From Azolla caroliniana (lineage: Eukaryota; Polypodiophyta), in contig JBHGNT010000006.1 of the NCBI GenBank assembly GCA_043228905.1, forward strand, positions 7,316,001 through 7,380,000: a stretch of DNA of 64,000 nt. Reading direction: 5' to 3'. Below, one piece after another: positions 43,201 through 55,480 of the stretch. The notes below the pieces were generated by a model. It was not told where the DNA came from, did not search any database, and worked only from the letters and a program-made list of their open reading frames with translations. Position 1 is the first letter of the stretch. Each line of letters starts with the position of its first letter. Both the position numbers and the translations under genes were made by a program.

Positions 43201-44382
43201 CATCACGAAACCATGACCATCATCAACTTTGACGAATATCTCAACCCCCTTGTTGCAGAAATGGAGAATCTTAAATCCAAGTTCGCATCTCTTGAATTAG
43301 AGAATCAACTTCTTCTTGGAGATCTACAAAAGGTTACTGTGAAGAAGCAACAACAACACCAAGAGGAGTTTACGTGACGAGTGCAACAATTAGAATCGAC
43401 AATCATAATTTTACAACAACAAAGGGTTGAAGGTCAAGGAATTATCAAGGAGCCCAAAATCAGCCTCCCATCTATTTGATGTTTCGAGGGCGCATTTCCG
43501 AGGTTTCTTGAATCAAGTGCGGTTGGTAATTCAAATGCATCCCACGCATTATCCGACAAACGCATCACAAGTCGGGTTAGTGGGCACCTTATTGACTAGC
43601 ATAACATTGTCATGGTTTGCTCCATAACTAGAGACAAATTCTCATCTACTGCATAATTTCGAGGAGTTTATCAAAGAATTTAAGGCTTGCTTTGGAGATA
43701 CAAATGGAGCAAGAACAACAATCAACAAGATTCGTACACTACATGAAGGTGATCAACCAACATTGACATATGCAGCCAATTTCTATCTCATCACAAGCGA
43801 TATTCCTTGGGATGAACAAGCCCTAATGGAGCAATTTTGTTCTGGTCTTCGTAATGATATGAATGACTTACTTCTTACCTTCCCCGAGGATCCAAAATCA
43901 CTTACAGAAGCTACTAGTCGAGCAATACGGTGTGATAATTGTCTTTTTGAGCATCGATGTGAGTGACAACAACAAATAATAAAATCAAGGTTCACACCAA
44001 CTTATGCATCAGTAACGGCGCAATCATCTCCAAGGCAAACATATAGCCCTACTCCAACTCCAAGGCAAACACGTAGTCCGACCCCAATGGATAAGCATGT
44101 ACACCCATGGAGATTGATATGACCCAATGACGAGGACCATTGTCGGACGAAGAGAAGCAATGACGCCGAGCAAACCGTTTATGCTTATATTGTGGAGGTC
44201 TAGGACATATAGCCATTCATTGCTCCCGTAGGCCGAGACGTCAGGTAAATCAAATTCACTATGACAATAAAAATGAGTCCAACATTTTAGACGCACTCAG
44301 TGGTTCTAATATTATGAATAATCCATCCTTGTCCAATAAGTTTGAAGTCCTAAGCCAATTAGAAGAGGAGTTAAACGAATAA
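43201..44382 (+). pseudogene. E Gag, decayed
   Basis: Starts MTIINFDEYLNPLVAEMENL (43213) with a leucine/glutamate coiled coil, then a capsid region (FRGFLNQVRLVIQMHPTHYP; DEQALMEQFCSGLRNDMNDL), zinc knuckle CLYCGGLGHIAIHC (44187-44228) and the end FEVLSQLEEELNE at TAA 44380-44382. Stops near 43375, 43625 and 43965 plus shifts break it. Confidence 0.8.
44370..44376 (+). promoter_or_regulatory. Probable -1 frameshift site GTTAAAC in E
   Basis: Same heptamer, same phase and same distance to the gag stop as in Gypsy1 83-89; the pol frame follows (ATA AGT CCG GCC AAA ATA). Confidence 0.55.
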
Positions 44383-46345
44383 GTCCGGCCAAAATAGGAG
44401 CCATTTGCTTGGACAACCCTAGATATCTACAACCTAGTGTAGGTTCCATTTCATCCAAGCATGTTAGTAGAGTCTTCTCAACCCAAGTACAAGTTAGGAC
44501 ATCGAGTTGTCAACTTTAGGTCCAAGCCCTCTTAGATACTAGAGCCAATTCTTGTTTCATGGATAGAGATTTTGCCCTTCCTTGCATACCCTTCCTTGCC
44601 TAGTTTCCGTAGTAGTGATTGATGGACATCCCATAGCTTCCAAGAAGATATTTGAAGAGTTTGAACCAATACACATACTCTTAGGTGATTTTGGATGTGT
44701 AGTTTCGTTCAACATAATCCATAGCTCCGAGCATCCAATTGTCCTTGATTTGCCATGGTTCGAGCTACATTACCCAAGAATCGATTGGAGGAGCCGAGAA
44801 ATTTGGTGCCCTTCAGCAGAAAACATCATTGCTAAAGATCGAACCCAGGACTATTCCCTTAAATAATATAGTTCTACCAGTGCACCATCTCCTTTTCATA
44901 AAATCCCAACCAACACATTGCAACAATTGTCCTAGATGGGAGGAAAGGAGGAACTTTTCTTATTTGTAATATCAGTGACACCTTCTAATGCCACTCAAGG
45001 GAATTCAGACATCCAAATTCCCGAAAAATATCAAGAATAAGCTGATGTTTTCGACAAAGTCAAAGCTAGTGTACTTCCAAAGCATCAGTCGTATGACTAT
45101 CCCATTGACCTCCAACCAGGAAAAGAGCTACCATGGGGTCCGATCTACAATCTATCACCAATTGAGCTTGAGATTCTTCGAGAATACATCGAGGAGAATC
45201 TTTCACATGGTTTTATTCGACAATTAAAGTCTCCAGCCAATGCTCCTATATTTTTTGTGAAGAAAAAGGACGGTTCACTTCGTTTGGTCGTGGACTATCA
45301 GGGATTAAATAAAGTCACCATAAGAAATAAGTATGCTCTACCTTTAATCTCCAATCTTTTAGAGCGCATTGGTGGGGCAAAGCATTTTACAAAGATTGAT
45401 TTAAGGGGTGCATATAAACTTGTTTGCATTCGACCAGGAGATGAGTGGAAAACTGCATTTCGCACTCGATATGGTTATTTCAAGTATATAGTCATGCCTT
45501 TCGGGCTCACAAATGCACCCACAGTTTTCCAACATATGGCAAATTTGACATTTTCCAAGATTTTTTAGATATCTTTCTCATCATCTATTTAGATGATTTG
45601 TTGATTTACTCTAAAACACATGAGGAGCATGATATACATGTCTAGAAAGTACTTGAACGCTTAAGAAAGTATGGTCTGTATGCCAAACTTGAGAAGTGCA
45701 GTTTTGACAACGAACAAGTTGAATTCTTGGGTTATACTATTTCATCCAAGGGTATCTTCATGGATCTAGCAAAACTCAAAACAATATTGGAATGGCAACC
45801 CCCACGTTCTGTTCGAGACGTCCAATGTTTCCTTGGATTTGCTAACTTCCATCGCAAATTCATATGGAATTATTCAAAGAATGTGCTACCTCTCACCCAA
45901 CTCATCAAAAAATTTAAGCGTTTGTTTGGACTATTGAAGCAGACACAACCTTTACCCAACTCAAAGAGGCATTCACATCAGCTCCTATCTTAGCGCATAT
46001 TGATCCTAAAAAGCCATTTACCATTGAGGCGGATGCGCCAGACTTTGCATTGGGGAGTATCCTATCACAACCATGCAAGGACAGGCAGCCCCATCCAATC
46101 GCGGTTCACTCAAGAAAATTTACTACTGCGGAGATCAACTATGAGGTGCATGACAAGGAGTTACTAGTTGTGGTCGACTCTTTCGAGATGGCGATATTTC
46201 TTGGAAGGATCGCCACATCAAATAATCATTTATAGTGATCACAAAAATCTTACGTATTTTCAAACGACTCGAGTGTTAAATAGGAGACAAGCTCGGTGGG
46301 CACAATTTCTAACTCGTTTTGATTTCAAGATCATTTTCCGCCCAG
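44383..46345 (+). pseudogene. E Pol, protease to RNase H
   Basis: Protease (LLDTRANSCFMD, where the Gly of DSG is Arg), VVSFNIIHSSEHPIVLDLPW, RT with KKKDGSLRLVVDYQGLNKVT and the catalytic YLDDLLIYSK, RNase H (IEADAPDFALGSILSQ) up to [10 protein letters not shown], where D is inserted. Frameshifts near 44560, 44870, 45560, 45640 and 45930. Confidence 0.88.
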
Positions 46346-46864
46346 TGTCGTGAAGATTTTCGTCCATAGGCGGAAACCGGGGTGTAAAGGGCAAGTCGGT
46401 GGTGTGCAACATGTGCACACGTATACTAGGAAATGGTGTATAGAAATAAGAGGGGAAATTTTATCCCACATTGTAACGTCCCTCCCTCCTTGGGCTATAA
46501 AAGGAAGGGAGGGGTCACTTATGAAGGGTTGCCTATTTTGCGTATGAAAGGCATACCACTTAGTCTAGAGTTCTTACCGTTTTAGGGTTAGGGTTTCGTT
46601 ATTCATCCTCGGTTAGGGTTTTCTCATGGTTTTTGGTGCGGCCCACGCGGCCACCATTGTTGTAATTGTTCGTTCGTTCGTTTTAATATATCTTGTTGAG
46701 TATCTTACCTCCGCCGATCTCTCCTTCTATGTGGTGATCTTATTCTTTCTTCTTCTCCTCTTGAGCTAAGCTTCCAAACATATCTTATTCTTTCTCCTCT
46801 ACTCCCTAGTCCAAGTCCCCCGTGGTCCCGCCCCTTCTACACGCATGCGCGTAACAACACGACA
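46346..46864 (+). repeat. 5' LTR of D (519 bp)
   Basis: TGTCG...CGACA; TATA box in GGGCTATAAAAGGAAGGG near 46493. Followed by TTTGGTGAACCCGACGTGAA (primer site, about 46867-46886). Confidence 0.92.
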
Positions 46865-46901
46865 TCTTTGGTGAACCCGACGTGAAGGGCGGCAAGGGGG
46901 C

Positions 46902-47217
46902 ATGGAGATGGAAGAAGACTTCGACTTCGAGGAGGTGATGGCAAAGATCGTGATGGAAGCCGGACGGAAGATGGCGAAGCGAGATGCGGCTCAACAAGCC
47001 GTCGAAAGGGTGGTCGATCGAGTCGGCCGGTTCAATGGGAATGAGGTCCTAAAAATTTTGGGAGCCTACAAGGCCGAGATGGCGAAAGGGGGCGGCAAGG
47101 CGGCAAGGCGGGCAACCAAGACAACGACAAGCGTAATCGAGGCTTGCGCGATTGGAGGCGGGGTAGCCGCGGATAACGACGTTCGGACGGAGGCGGCTAC
47201 GGAGACAACGAGCGGCG
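46902..47217 (+). CDS. D Gag-like N-terminus and first repeat
   Basis: MEMEEDFDFEEVMAKIVMEA then AVERVVDRVGRFNGNEVLKI and LGAYKAEMAK, homologous to B gag AVESIVGSIGRFGGKDATSY/LEAYRAEM. It passes into SVIEACAIGGGVAADNDVRT EAATETTSG, one end of the 74-residue repeat, where the Copia solo LTR interrupts it. Before that insertion it would have continued at 47906. Confidence 0.65.
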
Positions 47218-47905
47218 TGTTAGGAAACAAGTCCGGCCTCGGCCAAAACCGGATGTGGACTACTCGGCTGCGGAAGACCCGGTGAGAACCAGATGACGAG
47301 TACCTGGCAAGAGCCGGATGGTGAAGACCCGGTGAGAACCGGATATGGAGCACCCAACAACGGAAGACTCGGTGGGAACCGGATGACGTGTGCCCGGCAA
47401 GTGCCGGATGATGCAGGCCCGGTGAGGAGTGCTCACCGGATGAAGGGACATATTCGTAAATATGTTTTCTGAGAGTCCATCGAGGCTATATTTGTAAATA
47501 GCTAAAAAGTCATATTAGTATAAATATGACTTAGGGCAAACTTAGTATATGTGTTGTTGTCATTCTTGTTGGCGCTAGATTAGAGTGCGCGCAATTGTGT
47601 ACAGATGGAGTGAGAGAGAGAGAGAGAGGAAGAGGTCGTTGCCTTTGTTGTAACCACCGCCTATGGCGAAGATAGAAAGCTCGAGGTTGTTGCTTCGGTG
47701 CTTTACCATTTTGTACATTCTGACATAGTGATAGTTTGCAGTCTGTGAGCTACTGTGGTTTTTCCCTTGTTTGGGTTTTCCACGTTAACATCCTGTGTTC
47801 TCTTCTCTCCATTGTGTTGTGCATTCAGTATTCGTTTTTCTGTGTTTCGATTTTAGACTTGGTTGTGGCCGAGTGTGGTGCAAAGGGGAGTGAGCATTCC
47901 TGTCA
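47218..47905 (+). repeat. Solo LTR of a Copia relative, inside D
   Basis: 688 bp, TGTTA...TGTCA, with a duplication CGGCG/TGGCG (47213-47217, 47906-47910). It is the inverse-orientation, diverged relative of the Copia LTR at 34426-35073 (shared: TATTTGTAAATAG, TATAAATATGACTTAGGGC, GAAGAGGTCGTTGCCT, GTTGTGGCCGAG). No internal part remains, so LTR-LTR recombination is likely. Confidence 0.85.
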
Positions 47906-48480
47906 TGGCGGTGCCGCGACCTTACACACACCGGTCCTAAAGGCTCCGGCGGTCAGCCCGAGTGCCGGCGTGAGACCTAGAGCGACGAGCGGTGGCGGCA
48001 GCAAGGCGGGAAACCGAGATGACGACATGGAAGAGACGGTGGCAAGCGTAATCGAGGCTTGCGCGATTGGAGGCGGGGTAACCGCGGATAACAACGTTCG
48101 GATGGAGGCGGCTACGGAGACAACGAGCGGCGATGCCGCGACCTTACACACACCGGTCCTAGAGGCTCCGACGGTCGGCCCGAGTGCCAGCGTGAGATCT
48201 AGAGCGACGGGCAGTGGCGGCGGCAAGGCGAGCAACCGAGACGACGACATGGAAGAGACGACGGCAAGCGTAATCGAGGCTTGCGCGATTGGAGGCGGGG
48301 TAGCCGCGGATAATGACATTTGGACGGAGGCGGCTACGGAGACAACGAGCGGCGGTGCCGCGGCCTTACACACACCGGTCCTAGAGGCTCCGGCGGTCGG
48401 CCCGAGTGCCGGTGTGAGACCTAGAGCAACGGGCGGCAAGGCGGCAAGGCGGGCAACCGAGACGAGGACGAGGAGGTAGC
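47906..48480 (+). repeat. 222-bp coding tandem repeat of D
   Basis: Units start at 47911, 48133 and 48355 (last one partial). Period 222 bp, 74 residues: LHTPVLEAP.VGPSA.VR, a Gly/Lys spacer, RDDDMEET.ASVIEACAIGG and NDVRTEAATETTSG. The frame is kept through all units. Confidence 0.9.
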
Positions 48481-48544
48481 AAGCATAACTGAGGCTTGCG
48501 TAACCATAGACGAGATAGCCACGAACCACGGCGTCCGAACGAAG

Positions 48545-50241
48545 GTGGCTACAAACATGACATCAGCGAGTGATGGTACCGAGATTTTTCCCACACCTAT
48601 TCTAGAGACTTCGGCGGTCGGTCCCGAGAGCCCACGTGAACCTGGAGAGATGGAAGGTGGCGACGGCAAAGCGGATGATCGAAACGACGACGAGGAAGGT
48701 CATAGCGGACAGAGGAGAGACCCCTCGACACCGAGACCGGAGACTACGATGGTTGCGCCCGAGTGCAGACATAAGACCGGAGAGATGGACGGTGGCTGTG
48801 AGAAGGCGTGGCGCGGAGCGGGCACATACGAAGAGGATGCGAGGCCCGGAACGGGCATACCGAAAGGTACCGAAGGAGAGGCCGGGAGCAGCAAAGAGGA
48901 GAGAGTCGGGAACCGACCCGACCGAAAGATGAACCGGTCGATAATCCGACACGACTGGAAGACAACGCGGAAGAAGATTGGAGCAGGGTCCGGTCAACCA
49001 GACCCGAACCGAAGAAGAGCCGGCAAGGCCGGATTTGTTCGGACAAACATGTACCGGACGGTTAAGATTACGGAAGGGAGCCGACCAAACCGGAACTCAA
49101 TCGGCCGAGACCGATCCGGGCGAAGGCTAAGTCGGCATGATTGGAGGTCGAGGCGAACGAGCCACAACACCTGGTGGGAGCCGGTGAGCGCGAGAAGGAG
49201 GCCAAGCATGCACGAGGAGTACGACTCGGTAGGAGGCCAAGAGCGAGAGGAGCCCTCCACATCTACCCTTGAGACTTTGGCGGTTGCAGATCGACGTAAG
49301 ACCAAAGAGACGGCGGGTGGCGGCGATGAGTCGGAAGCCGGAGCGGACGAGGATACCGGAACAGGTATCCGATACGGAATGACGAACAAGCGGCCCAAGA
49401 CGATAAGTCGGGGTCGGAAGGGGCTACGGCAACGAAGGGAGAAGAGGCCGACGCAGAGGTCGGGACTACGGCGGGAGAAGCGTGTAACACGAAGCATGCA
49501 TTACGGCATAAAACAGAGCGTGCACTACGGCCGGCGAAGGGCCAAGAAGCAGGCATGCACCCGGAAGAGCGGCAACGAGTGACCGATGATGACAGTCAAA
49601 GGAAGCCTTTGAGAGGCAAGCGCGGGACGACGGACGGCGCGACGAGACGCCAAGATCGACGGAACAAGACGAGCGCGATCGACGCGATCGACATGAACGA
49701 AGGATTGTGTCTGGGAAAACAGAGGAGATGCGTGGAGAACGGAGGGTCACGTACCGTGAAGAGCAAATGGGGCATCCCGAAGGATGTGTGCGGCCGAGCG
49801 GGCCAGGCGGACCAAGAGGGTGTACCTCAGGGCGAAGCGGCAACATCGGAGGTTGCGGAGGACACCGAAGACGAGAGCACCGACTCAGATGTCGGGGAAG
49901 CAACGTACCTTTTCGAAAGGGTACGCAAAGCGGAGCGGAGTGCGAGACGTGCGATGTGGACACGTAAGGGCCGAGCGATGAGCATGAGGAAGATCGACAA
50001 CGAAGTTCAGCGCATGACAGTGCCGAGTCGAGGAAGCAGCCGAGGCGAGACAAGCGTGGACGAAGAGCACACAGTGCAATATCCGGCAAACAGTCGGGAA
50101 GAACGAGGATTCGGTCCAAGGTCGCGCACGAAAAACGAAGGAAGACAAAGAGAGGTTTGCGAAGACCGGGTCTGGTGGACCGGGCGGAGACAGTGGTTCA
50201 GCGAACTCCGTCGAGTATGGTGGATCAGATGGAGCCGATAG
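48545..50241 (+). CDS. D: long Arg/Glu-rich frames, unknown
   Basis: 48545-49582 (345 codons) and, in another frame, 49555-50241 (228 codons). The first has diverged repeat units (PTPILETSAVGPESPREPGE; STPRPETTMVAPECRHKTGE; STSTLETLAVADRRKTKETA), so it extends the 74-residue repeat. Both are highly charged (Arg, Glu, Gly) and have no known domain. Opposite-strand frames also stay open because of the high GC content, so coding is not certain. Confidence 0.4.
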
Positions 50242-50441
50242 TTCGAGAGCATATGACGGATATGGCGGACCGGGAGGCTACGGTGGTCCATGTGGGACGG
50301 ATGGGCTTGCTCGAAGTGGAAGATGAAGTCGGGCAAAGCTGACAAAGACGCTAGGGACTCGGTTGATCGCCATGGCCGAAAATCTCACCTCTTTCCCCTT
50401 CTTGGCACATACCAGTGGATGTGCGGTTTGGTGGAGGCGGA

Positions 50442-50956
50442 TGTCATGAAGATTTTCGTCCATAGGCAGAAACCGGGGTGTAAAGGGCAAGTCAGTGGTG
50501 TGCAACATGTGCACACGTATACTAGGAAATGGTGTATAGAAATAAGAGGGGAAATTTTATCCCACATTGTGACGTCCCTCCCTCCTTGGGCTATAAAAGG
50601 AAGGGAGGGGTCACTTATGAAGGGTTGCCTATTTTGCGTATGAAAGGCATACCACTTAGTCTAGAGTTCTTACCGTTTTAGGGTTAGGGTTTCGTTATTC
50701 ATCCTCGGTTAGGGTTTTCTCATGGTTTTTGGTGCGGCCCACGCGGCCACCATTGTTGTAATCGTTCGTTCGTTTTAATATATCTTGTTGAGTATCTTAC
50801 CTCCGCCGATCTCTCCTTCTATGTGGTGATCTTATTCTTTCTTCTTCTCCTCTTGAGCTAAGCTTCCAAACATATCTTATTCTTTCTCCTCTACTCCCTA
50901 ATCCAAGACCCCCGTGGTCCCGCCCCTTCTTCACGCACGCGCGTAACAACGCGACA
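50442..50956 (+). repeat. 3' LTR of D (515 bp)
   Basis: Begins TGTCATGAAG, ends CGCGACA; nearly identical to 46346-46864. Preceded by the purine tract GGTGGAGGCGGA. Confidence 0.92.
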
Positions 50957-51421
50957 CCGGGGAAACAAGGGAAGGGAGATGCTCTATCTCAGCGTTCATA
51001 TCTTGCACCTCGACCAGGAGATACGGCCTTCAACAAACAAAAACAAATTCTCCTAGGACCATCAAAGCTACAAGCAACAACAATTTATGCCACACCGCTT
51101 GATTCACGCCTTGTTGATACTATTCGACAACGACTTCACTCTGATCATTTCGTTAAGGATGGCTTGGCCCACATTAGTCCAAGCCATGCATCTTGCTCCA
51201 CATTGCAAGGGTCATTTCAACACTATCAAGACTTCAAGTGTCAAGATGGCTTACTCTTTTACAAGAATATCCTTTACGTCCTTGATGGATCACCCCGCCT
51301 TCAAGTATTAAAGCATTGTCATGATGCCCTTGTGGCTGAACATCTTGGTATTGCCAAGACCATGGAGTTGGTGAAGCGCTTGTTTTGGTGGCCTCATTTG
51401 CACTTTGTCGAAGATTACATT
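50957..51421 (+). pseudogene. E Pol, RNase H end and integrase start
   Basis: Resumes GKQGKGDAL-like and SQRSYLAPRPGDTAFNKQ, matching Gypsy1 2010-2100, and ends in the integrase finger region (HCHDALVAEHLGIAKTMELV KRLFWWPH) at DYI, where F is inserted with duplication ACATT/ACGTT (51417-51421, 55476-55480). Confidence 0.82.
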
Positions 51422-52517
51422 CTCGTGGTATTCCGTGAGTAAGTGTAGGATCTTAGGCGGTGTAACACATCCAATGTGTTGAGGGGTTCCATGATTGGAA
51501 CCGCAACACCCACCTCAACGGATTGAGGTGAGGGCCTTTCTCGACGGATAGAGAAGGTGCCCATGACTCAAGGTAAGAGTCGTGGGCTTATAAGTCTTCT
51601 CGATGGATGGAGAAGACACCCATGACCCAAGGTGTGAGGCATGGGTTGCACGTGTTCAATTGTCAATGTACACATGGGGAATGTAACCTCTAGTGCATTG
51701 AATACCCCAAAGTACTCAAGTACCTTTGTGGGGGAAGGAAATCTCCCTATGCATTCGAATAACCTAATGTAGTCAAGTCCTATGTGTGGGAATGGAATCT
51801 CTCTAGGCATTCGATCAACGTTAGATGTAGTCAAGTACCTATGTGGGGGAATGGAATCTCCCTAGTGATTGTATTCAATACCATTATGATTGATATAGGG
51901 TACTCATGTACTATATGGGGAGACTTATGAGAGAATAAAGAGGATCAAGATTCTATATAAGTTGGACAGAGGGTGGTTGGGCGGAAGTTCAACGGATCCA
52001 AGCTCTCTCTCTTAGTCATTTATCCCCATAGTCGAAGAGCGTTGACACGCGAGTCCGAATCCGATCGGCGGTCCATCCTTATCGCAAAATTTCGGTGGTG
52101 TTACAGGCGGGACCGCGGGGGTCTTGGACTAGGGAGACAAGTGGTGGAGTCCTTAAACTTTGTGGGCTTCGGTCCGGAATCGGTTCCATCTCCAATGAAT
52201 GTAGGGTTTCACAAAAATGGTTCACCATGAATATGGACCCGACTCAAATATGTTACAAGGAAGATAGATATACGCTAACATGAATATATATTACAAGAGC
52301 TTTACAACAAGACAGTTACATGCCCCGAATCCGGTGGTTATTACAAACAATCTGCTATTACATCAAGATAAGAATGGGGGACCGGCGAAGGCGAGTCAAG
52401 TGGGCCGTCGGGACCGCGACGTCCATCGTTGGTCACGCCCCGAAGATGATGGATTGTTCCTGTGCCACTTCGCCCTCCCTTCTCGAACCGATCGCCATGC
52501 GAAACACTCTCCATCGA
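51422..52517 (-). repeat. Left (3') LTR of F, interrupted and truncated
   Basis: 51422-51460 and 52106-52517 match 54427-54875 (GGACCGCGGGGGTCTTGGAC, AAGAATGGGGGACCGGCGAA). The 600 bp that follow in the right copy are missing. Confidence 0.75.
51461..52105. repeat. Solo LTR inside the F LTR (645 bp)
   Basis: TGTAACAC...GTGTTACA ends with an exact GGCGG duplication (51456-51460, 52106-52110). Internal direct repeats around GGAATGGAATCTCCCTA recur between 51720 and 51870. Its family is not otherwise seen in the window. Confidence 0.8.
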
Positions 52518-54426
52518 TGGCCACACGCACGTCTTCCGATCCGCTTTCCAATGTGCCCTTTCTGGCTCGACGCACCGCTCCTTGACCGGGTGTCCCCGGA
52601 AGATTACCCTTGTCGTGTTCCAGCCCGCATGGCCTCCTTCATTCGCGTGACACCTCGGCTATTCAGTGCTTTTGTTGTTGCCGCCTCCTTCCATTACCCT
52701 CAGTCTCACGTTGCCACGTCGGCCGAACTGCCAGGGTCTCCGGACAGTTGTGAAGGATCTTTCTTGGGCCTTAGATTTGTTGGGTCACCGACTCGTGTAC
52801 CAAGCGCGTCCGATCTTTGTCTTGCCGACTCTGTCGATCGGGTCCGTATCCGATTCATGGCCGCGTCGCCGGCCTGATACCTCTTTTCGCTCTTTTTTGG
52901 CCCTTCTACTTGATCCCATTCACCTATCGTCACCATCCTTCTCTCTAGGTCTCATGCCAGCTCCCGGGCCGACTGTCGGACTCTCCGGATCGGTGTGAGG
53001 ATCGTCGTAGGATCGCCCATCCGCACTTCTACGTCGTAGCTCGGGATCCCGTTCACCTGCCGCCACCGTCCATCTCTCTAGGTCTCATGCCGACTCTCGG
53101 GCTGACCGTCGGAGTCTCTGGATCGGTGTGAGGATCGTCGTAGGATCGCCCATCCGCTGCCTTTGCCCTCATCCCCTCGCCACCATCGTCAGTCTTTTGG
53201 TCTTACGTCGGCTCTTGGGCCAACTGCCAAAGTCTCTAGCCCGGTGTGAAGGATCCTCCTTGGGCCTCTCGTCTTTCCCGACCCTATCCCTGGTTGTCCT
53301 TCTCTACATGTCGAGAGGGTGGCTTGCTCCACACCCTTTCTCGTGGTACCGATGTACCGTGTTCCAGCCTCTTCGTAGGCCTGCCTCTTCCTCCCTTCCG
53401 GATCGGTTATCCGGAAGTTCGCTCCGCCCAGTTCTCTTCTAGGTCCGTCCGTCACTCTACCGCCACCGTTAGTATCTTGGTCTTACGTCGGATCCAATGT
53501 TGACTGCCGAAGTCTCTAGCCTAATGTGAGATGACCCATAGGACCAGTGTTCGTTCCTCCTCTTCGTCGTTTCGGTTGCCCGCCTTGCCACCGCCAACGT
53601 TCGTCACTCTAGGTCTCACTCTAGGTCTCACACCGGCTCTCGATCCATCCACCGGAGTCTTGAGAACCGGTGTGGGTAAGGTCCCCGCACCGCCGCCTGC
53701 CTCCTCCCCGCTTGATGTTTCGGGCTACCGTGCCCCGAATCCTCCACCCACTCTCGAAGTGGTTTTGCCTACTCCATAGTCACCGGCCTCATCCTTGGTC
53801 GTCCCCTTTCCGCTTGACGAGAGGGTCACTAGCTCCACACCCTCTCCCACGTCGGTGTCGCATGCTCTTCCGACCTCCGGATAGGCCCCGTCCTCCACGT
53901 GTAGGGAGGCGTATTCCTCCGCAACTTGAAAAGCTGACTTGTTCCGCACCTTCCCCGTAATGGCACCATCGTACCGAACCCGGACCCCTACACGGCCTCA
54001 TCTTTATTCCGCATCCGTCGAGAAGGCGGATTCCTTCTCAACCTCTATTTGCCTCTTCGACCACCCATGCCCGTGCATCTTCGATAACTCCCTCGAAGGA
54101 CCCCAAACCGTGACCGTCTTGAAACTCTTTGTCCTCTTCATGCCATACGGCTACCACCACTCGGCAAACACTTTAGCCTCGTTGCCTCTCATACATCTCC
54201 TCATTGCCTCTCAATCCGAGCATCGTGGGCTTTTAAATTTTTGGAACCCCGTCCCCACTCCAATGGTCGACTTCTTCGACCGCACTCTCAACAGCTTCCA
54301 AACCATTTCTTGTCCACCCTTCTTCCGTGTATGTTCATCATCGCCTTCGACATTGCCTTCACCGCGAAGCCTTCTTCATCCACCTCCATTCTCCCTTGCC
54401 GCCTTTCACGTCGAGTTCACCAAAGA
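52518..54426 (-). other. Inside of F, no recognised domain
   Basis: GC-rich sequence with repeated blocks on the minus strand, such as GGTGTGAGGATCGTCGTAGG (about 52995 and 53130, plus strand) and TAGGTCTCAC motifs near 53610. Short frames are open on both strands, none convincing. The start (minus, about 54400) looks like a D-type gag N-terminus that meets a stop after some 35 codons. Confidence 0.5.
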
Positions 54427-55475
54427 TATCGCGATATTCCACGAGTACGTGTAGGATCTTAGGCAGGACCGCGGGGGTCTTGGACTAGGGAGACAAGTGG
54501 TGGAGTCCTTAAGCTTTGTGGGCTTCGGTCCGGAATCGGTTCCGTCTCCAATGAATGTAGGGTTTCACAAAAATGGTTCACCACGAATATGGACCCGACT
54601 CAAATATGTTACAAGGAAGATAGATATACGCTAACATGAATATATATTACAAGAGCTTTACAACAAGACAGTTACATGCCCCGAATCCGGGGGCTATTAC
54701 AAACAATCTGCTATTACATCAAGATAAGAATGGGGGACCGGCGAAGGCGAGTCAAGTGGGCGTCGGGACCGCGACGTCCATCGTTGGTCACGCCCCGAAG
54801 ACGATGGATTGTTCTCGTGCCACTTCGCCCTCCCTTCTTGAACCGACCGCCATGCGAAACACTCTCCATTGAGGAGAGGAAACCGAACCTCCAAGTGCCG
54901 CCACCGAAATGCCAAAGAGCCACCATTGTAGAAAACCCCAAACCAAAACACTAACTCGACCAAGAAGAAGGTAAACCCCAAAACCCCAAGCTTATGAAAC
55001 CTAGATCACATAAAGAAAGCCGAAACCCTAAATCCCCCATGATCTCTCACAAGATGAAGAACGAGACGAAGTACTAAACCTCCACTCAAGAAGAAGGAAT
55101 CAAACCCATAAGACAAAGAAGATGAAACCCTAAACGAAATAGGGAGAAAGACCAAAGTAGAAACCCTCAGAAAATAAGAATAAGAGAAAATTGTCTAGCC
55201 CTAAATCTAACGATATACCCTCCTAACTCAAAATGGGCAACCCCTTTACAAAGGGCACTCACTTCCTTTTATAGAACAAGGAGAGGGATGCGTAACAATG
55301 TGGGATAAATCCCTTATTACATGGGATCCTTTGTTCCGAATTAACTATTGTCAGGCCCCATAATGGCGCCCCTATCATTTACACAATTTATACAAAGGGT
55401 GAGTGCCCATGCTCCACCCTGCCGATCCTTTTGATATTCCTTGGTTTCTCACCATGGCCCGAAATCTTCATGACA
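54427..55475 (-). repeat. Right (5') LTR of F
   Basis: Ends TATCGCG.../...CATGACA; the terminal TG seems mutated to TA. AAACCC/CCCTAAA-rich between 54930 and 55210. Followed by ACGTT, the target duplication. Confidence 0.7.
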
Positions 55476-55480
55476 ACGTT

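Larger units (their letters stand above)
46346..50956 (+). mobile_element. D: non-autonomous Gypsy element related to B/C
   Basis: 4611 bp with LTRs 46346-46864 and 50442-50956 and a weak 4-bp duplication (CCAG/CCGG). Its LTRs match the C LTR and the primer site matches B. The inside has a gag N-terminus and long Arg/Glu-rich repeats but no protease, RT or integrase, so it must depend on enzymes of a B/C-type partner. It holds a Copia solo LTR. Confidence 0.85.
51422..55475 (-). mobile_element. F: second non-autonomous Gypsy element, minus strand
   Basis: Right LTR (54427-55475) and left LTR (51422 to about 52517, with an inserted solo LTR) share about 450 bp. The primer site on the minus strand next to the right LTR (TTTGGTGAACTCGACGTGAA) and the first codons (MEVDEEGFAVKAMSKAMMN) resemble D. 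No pol domains are present. The left LTR seems cut short compared with the right one. Confidence 0.7.

Noticed and set aside
48602-50345. Minus-strand frames across element D
   Set aside because: Ser/Arg/Leu-rich shadows of the plus-strand charged repeats; D reads in the plus direction by its LTR, primer site and gag start.
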